Shown: one piece after another, positions 15,240-15,423 of the stretch
Numbering within the stretch: the stretch's first letter is position 1
How the letters are laid out: each line of letters starts with the position of its first letter
Assembly: GCA_019243975.1 (NCBI GenBank)
Contig: JAFATL010000172.1
Span: 1 to 15,423, forward strand
Direction of reading: 5' to 3'
From: Actinomycetota bacterium
Lineage (GTDB): Bacteria > Actinomycetota > Acidimicrobiia > Acidimicrobiales > JAFATL01
DNA length: 15,423 nucleotides
The notes under the pieces: model-generated
Told to the model about the DNA's origin: nothing
Seen by the model: the letters and a program-made list of their open reading frames with translations, nothing else
Databases searched by the model: none
Program-made: the position numbers and the translations under genes

Positions 15240-15423
15240 GCCATGGCCACCGGCACGCTCACCACAACCGTCAATCCTCCACCGGGCGTGTCGTCCATGA
15301 CCACATCGCCGCCCATGGCCTCGACGAAGCCGCGCGCCACCGCCAGCCCGAGGCCGACCCCCGAGCCATTGGGGTTGTCGCCCAGACGTTGGAACGCCCG
15401 GAACACCCGCTCCCGCTCGGCCA
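15236..15423 (-). CDS. kdpD: KdpD-like sensor histidine kinase, C-terminal fragment (5' end beyond window)
   Basis: Only the last 62 codons are present. They encode the end of a histidine-kinase ATPase domain, including FQRLGDNPNGSG and the G2 box GVGLGLAVARGFVEAMGG, followed by a beta-hairpin ending VPVAMA. This stretch closely resembles KdpD, the membrane kinase that phosphorylates KdpE in response to potassium limitation. The stop overlaps the kdpE start by four bases. The sensor, Usp-like and membrane domains, and probably kdpFABC, lie to the right of the window. Confidence 0.85.

Overview
The window is about 15.4 kb of very GC-rich DNA, densely packed with genes and with GTG starts and four-base start/stop overlaps throughout. 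These features, a KdpDE pair, QsdR-type and TetR regulators, an AurF-type diiron oxygenase and doubly fused Liv-type transporter genes point to an actinobacterium. The Acidimicrobiia are my best guess, but that rests on protein character alone, with no rRNA or marker gene to confirm it. I see no tRNA, rRNA, CRISPR array, insertion sequence, phage gene or replication origin.

Region 1 (1-5633) is a divergent pair of transcription units. To the left runs a truncated serine beta-lactamase/esterase-family hydrolase. To the right runs an apparent five-gene operon: a QsdR-type TetR regulator, a molybdopterin (bis-MGD) oxidoreductase with an N-terminal [4Fe-4S] site, an FMN nitroreductase-family enzyme, a BadH/FabG-like short-chain dehydrogenase, and a secreted PD40-repeat beta-propeller. 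The genes overlap or lie 1-14 bases apart, so they are probably co-transcribed. The 127 bases between the two units hold two good sigma-70-like promoters that face each other and several copies of GAGACA, including an inverted pair over one -10 box. The regulator could control both directions. The substrate of the pathway cannot be read from the sequence. The mix of redox enzymes suggests catabolism or detoxification of an organic compound.

Region 2 (5641-12545, minus strand) is a four-gene operon for a branched-chain-amino-acid/amide-type (HAAT, Liv) ABC importer, compressed by fusion. One gene carries both permeases (LivH+LivM) and one carries both ATPases (LivF+LivG). The substrate-binding protein is tethered by an N-terminal membrane helix rather than a lipobox. 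The first gene encodes an unrecognised secreted protein with a C-terminal membrane anchor.

Region 3 (12718-14351, plus strand) is a TetR/AcrR regulator translationally coupled to an AurF-type diiron oxygenase. It diverges from the transporter operon. The 172-base gap holds a perfect 9-base inverted repeat over the regulator's -35 box, a 12-base direct repeat, and a promoter for each direction. The regulator, its oxygenase and the importer may form one regulon (uptake plus oxidation of a small molecule); this is inference.

Region 4 (14352-15423) has a tiny putative zinc-binding protein gene, then, on the minus strand, a KdpE response regulator and the C-terminal end of KdpD. The kdpFABC potassium-pump genes would be expected beyond the right edge.
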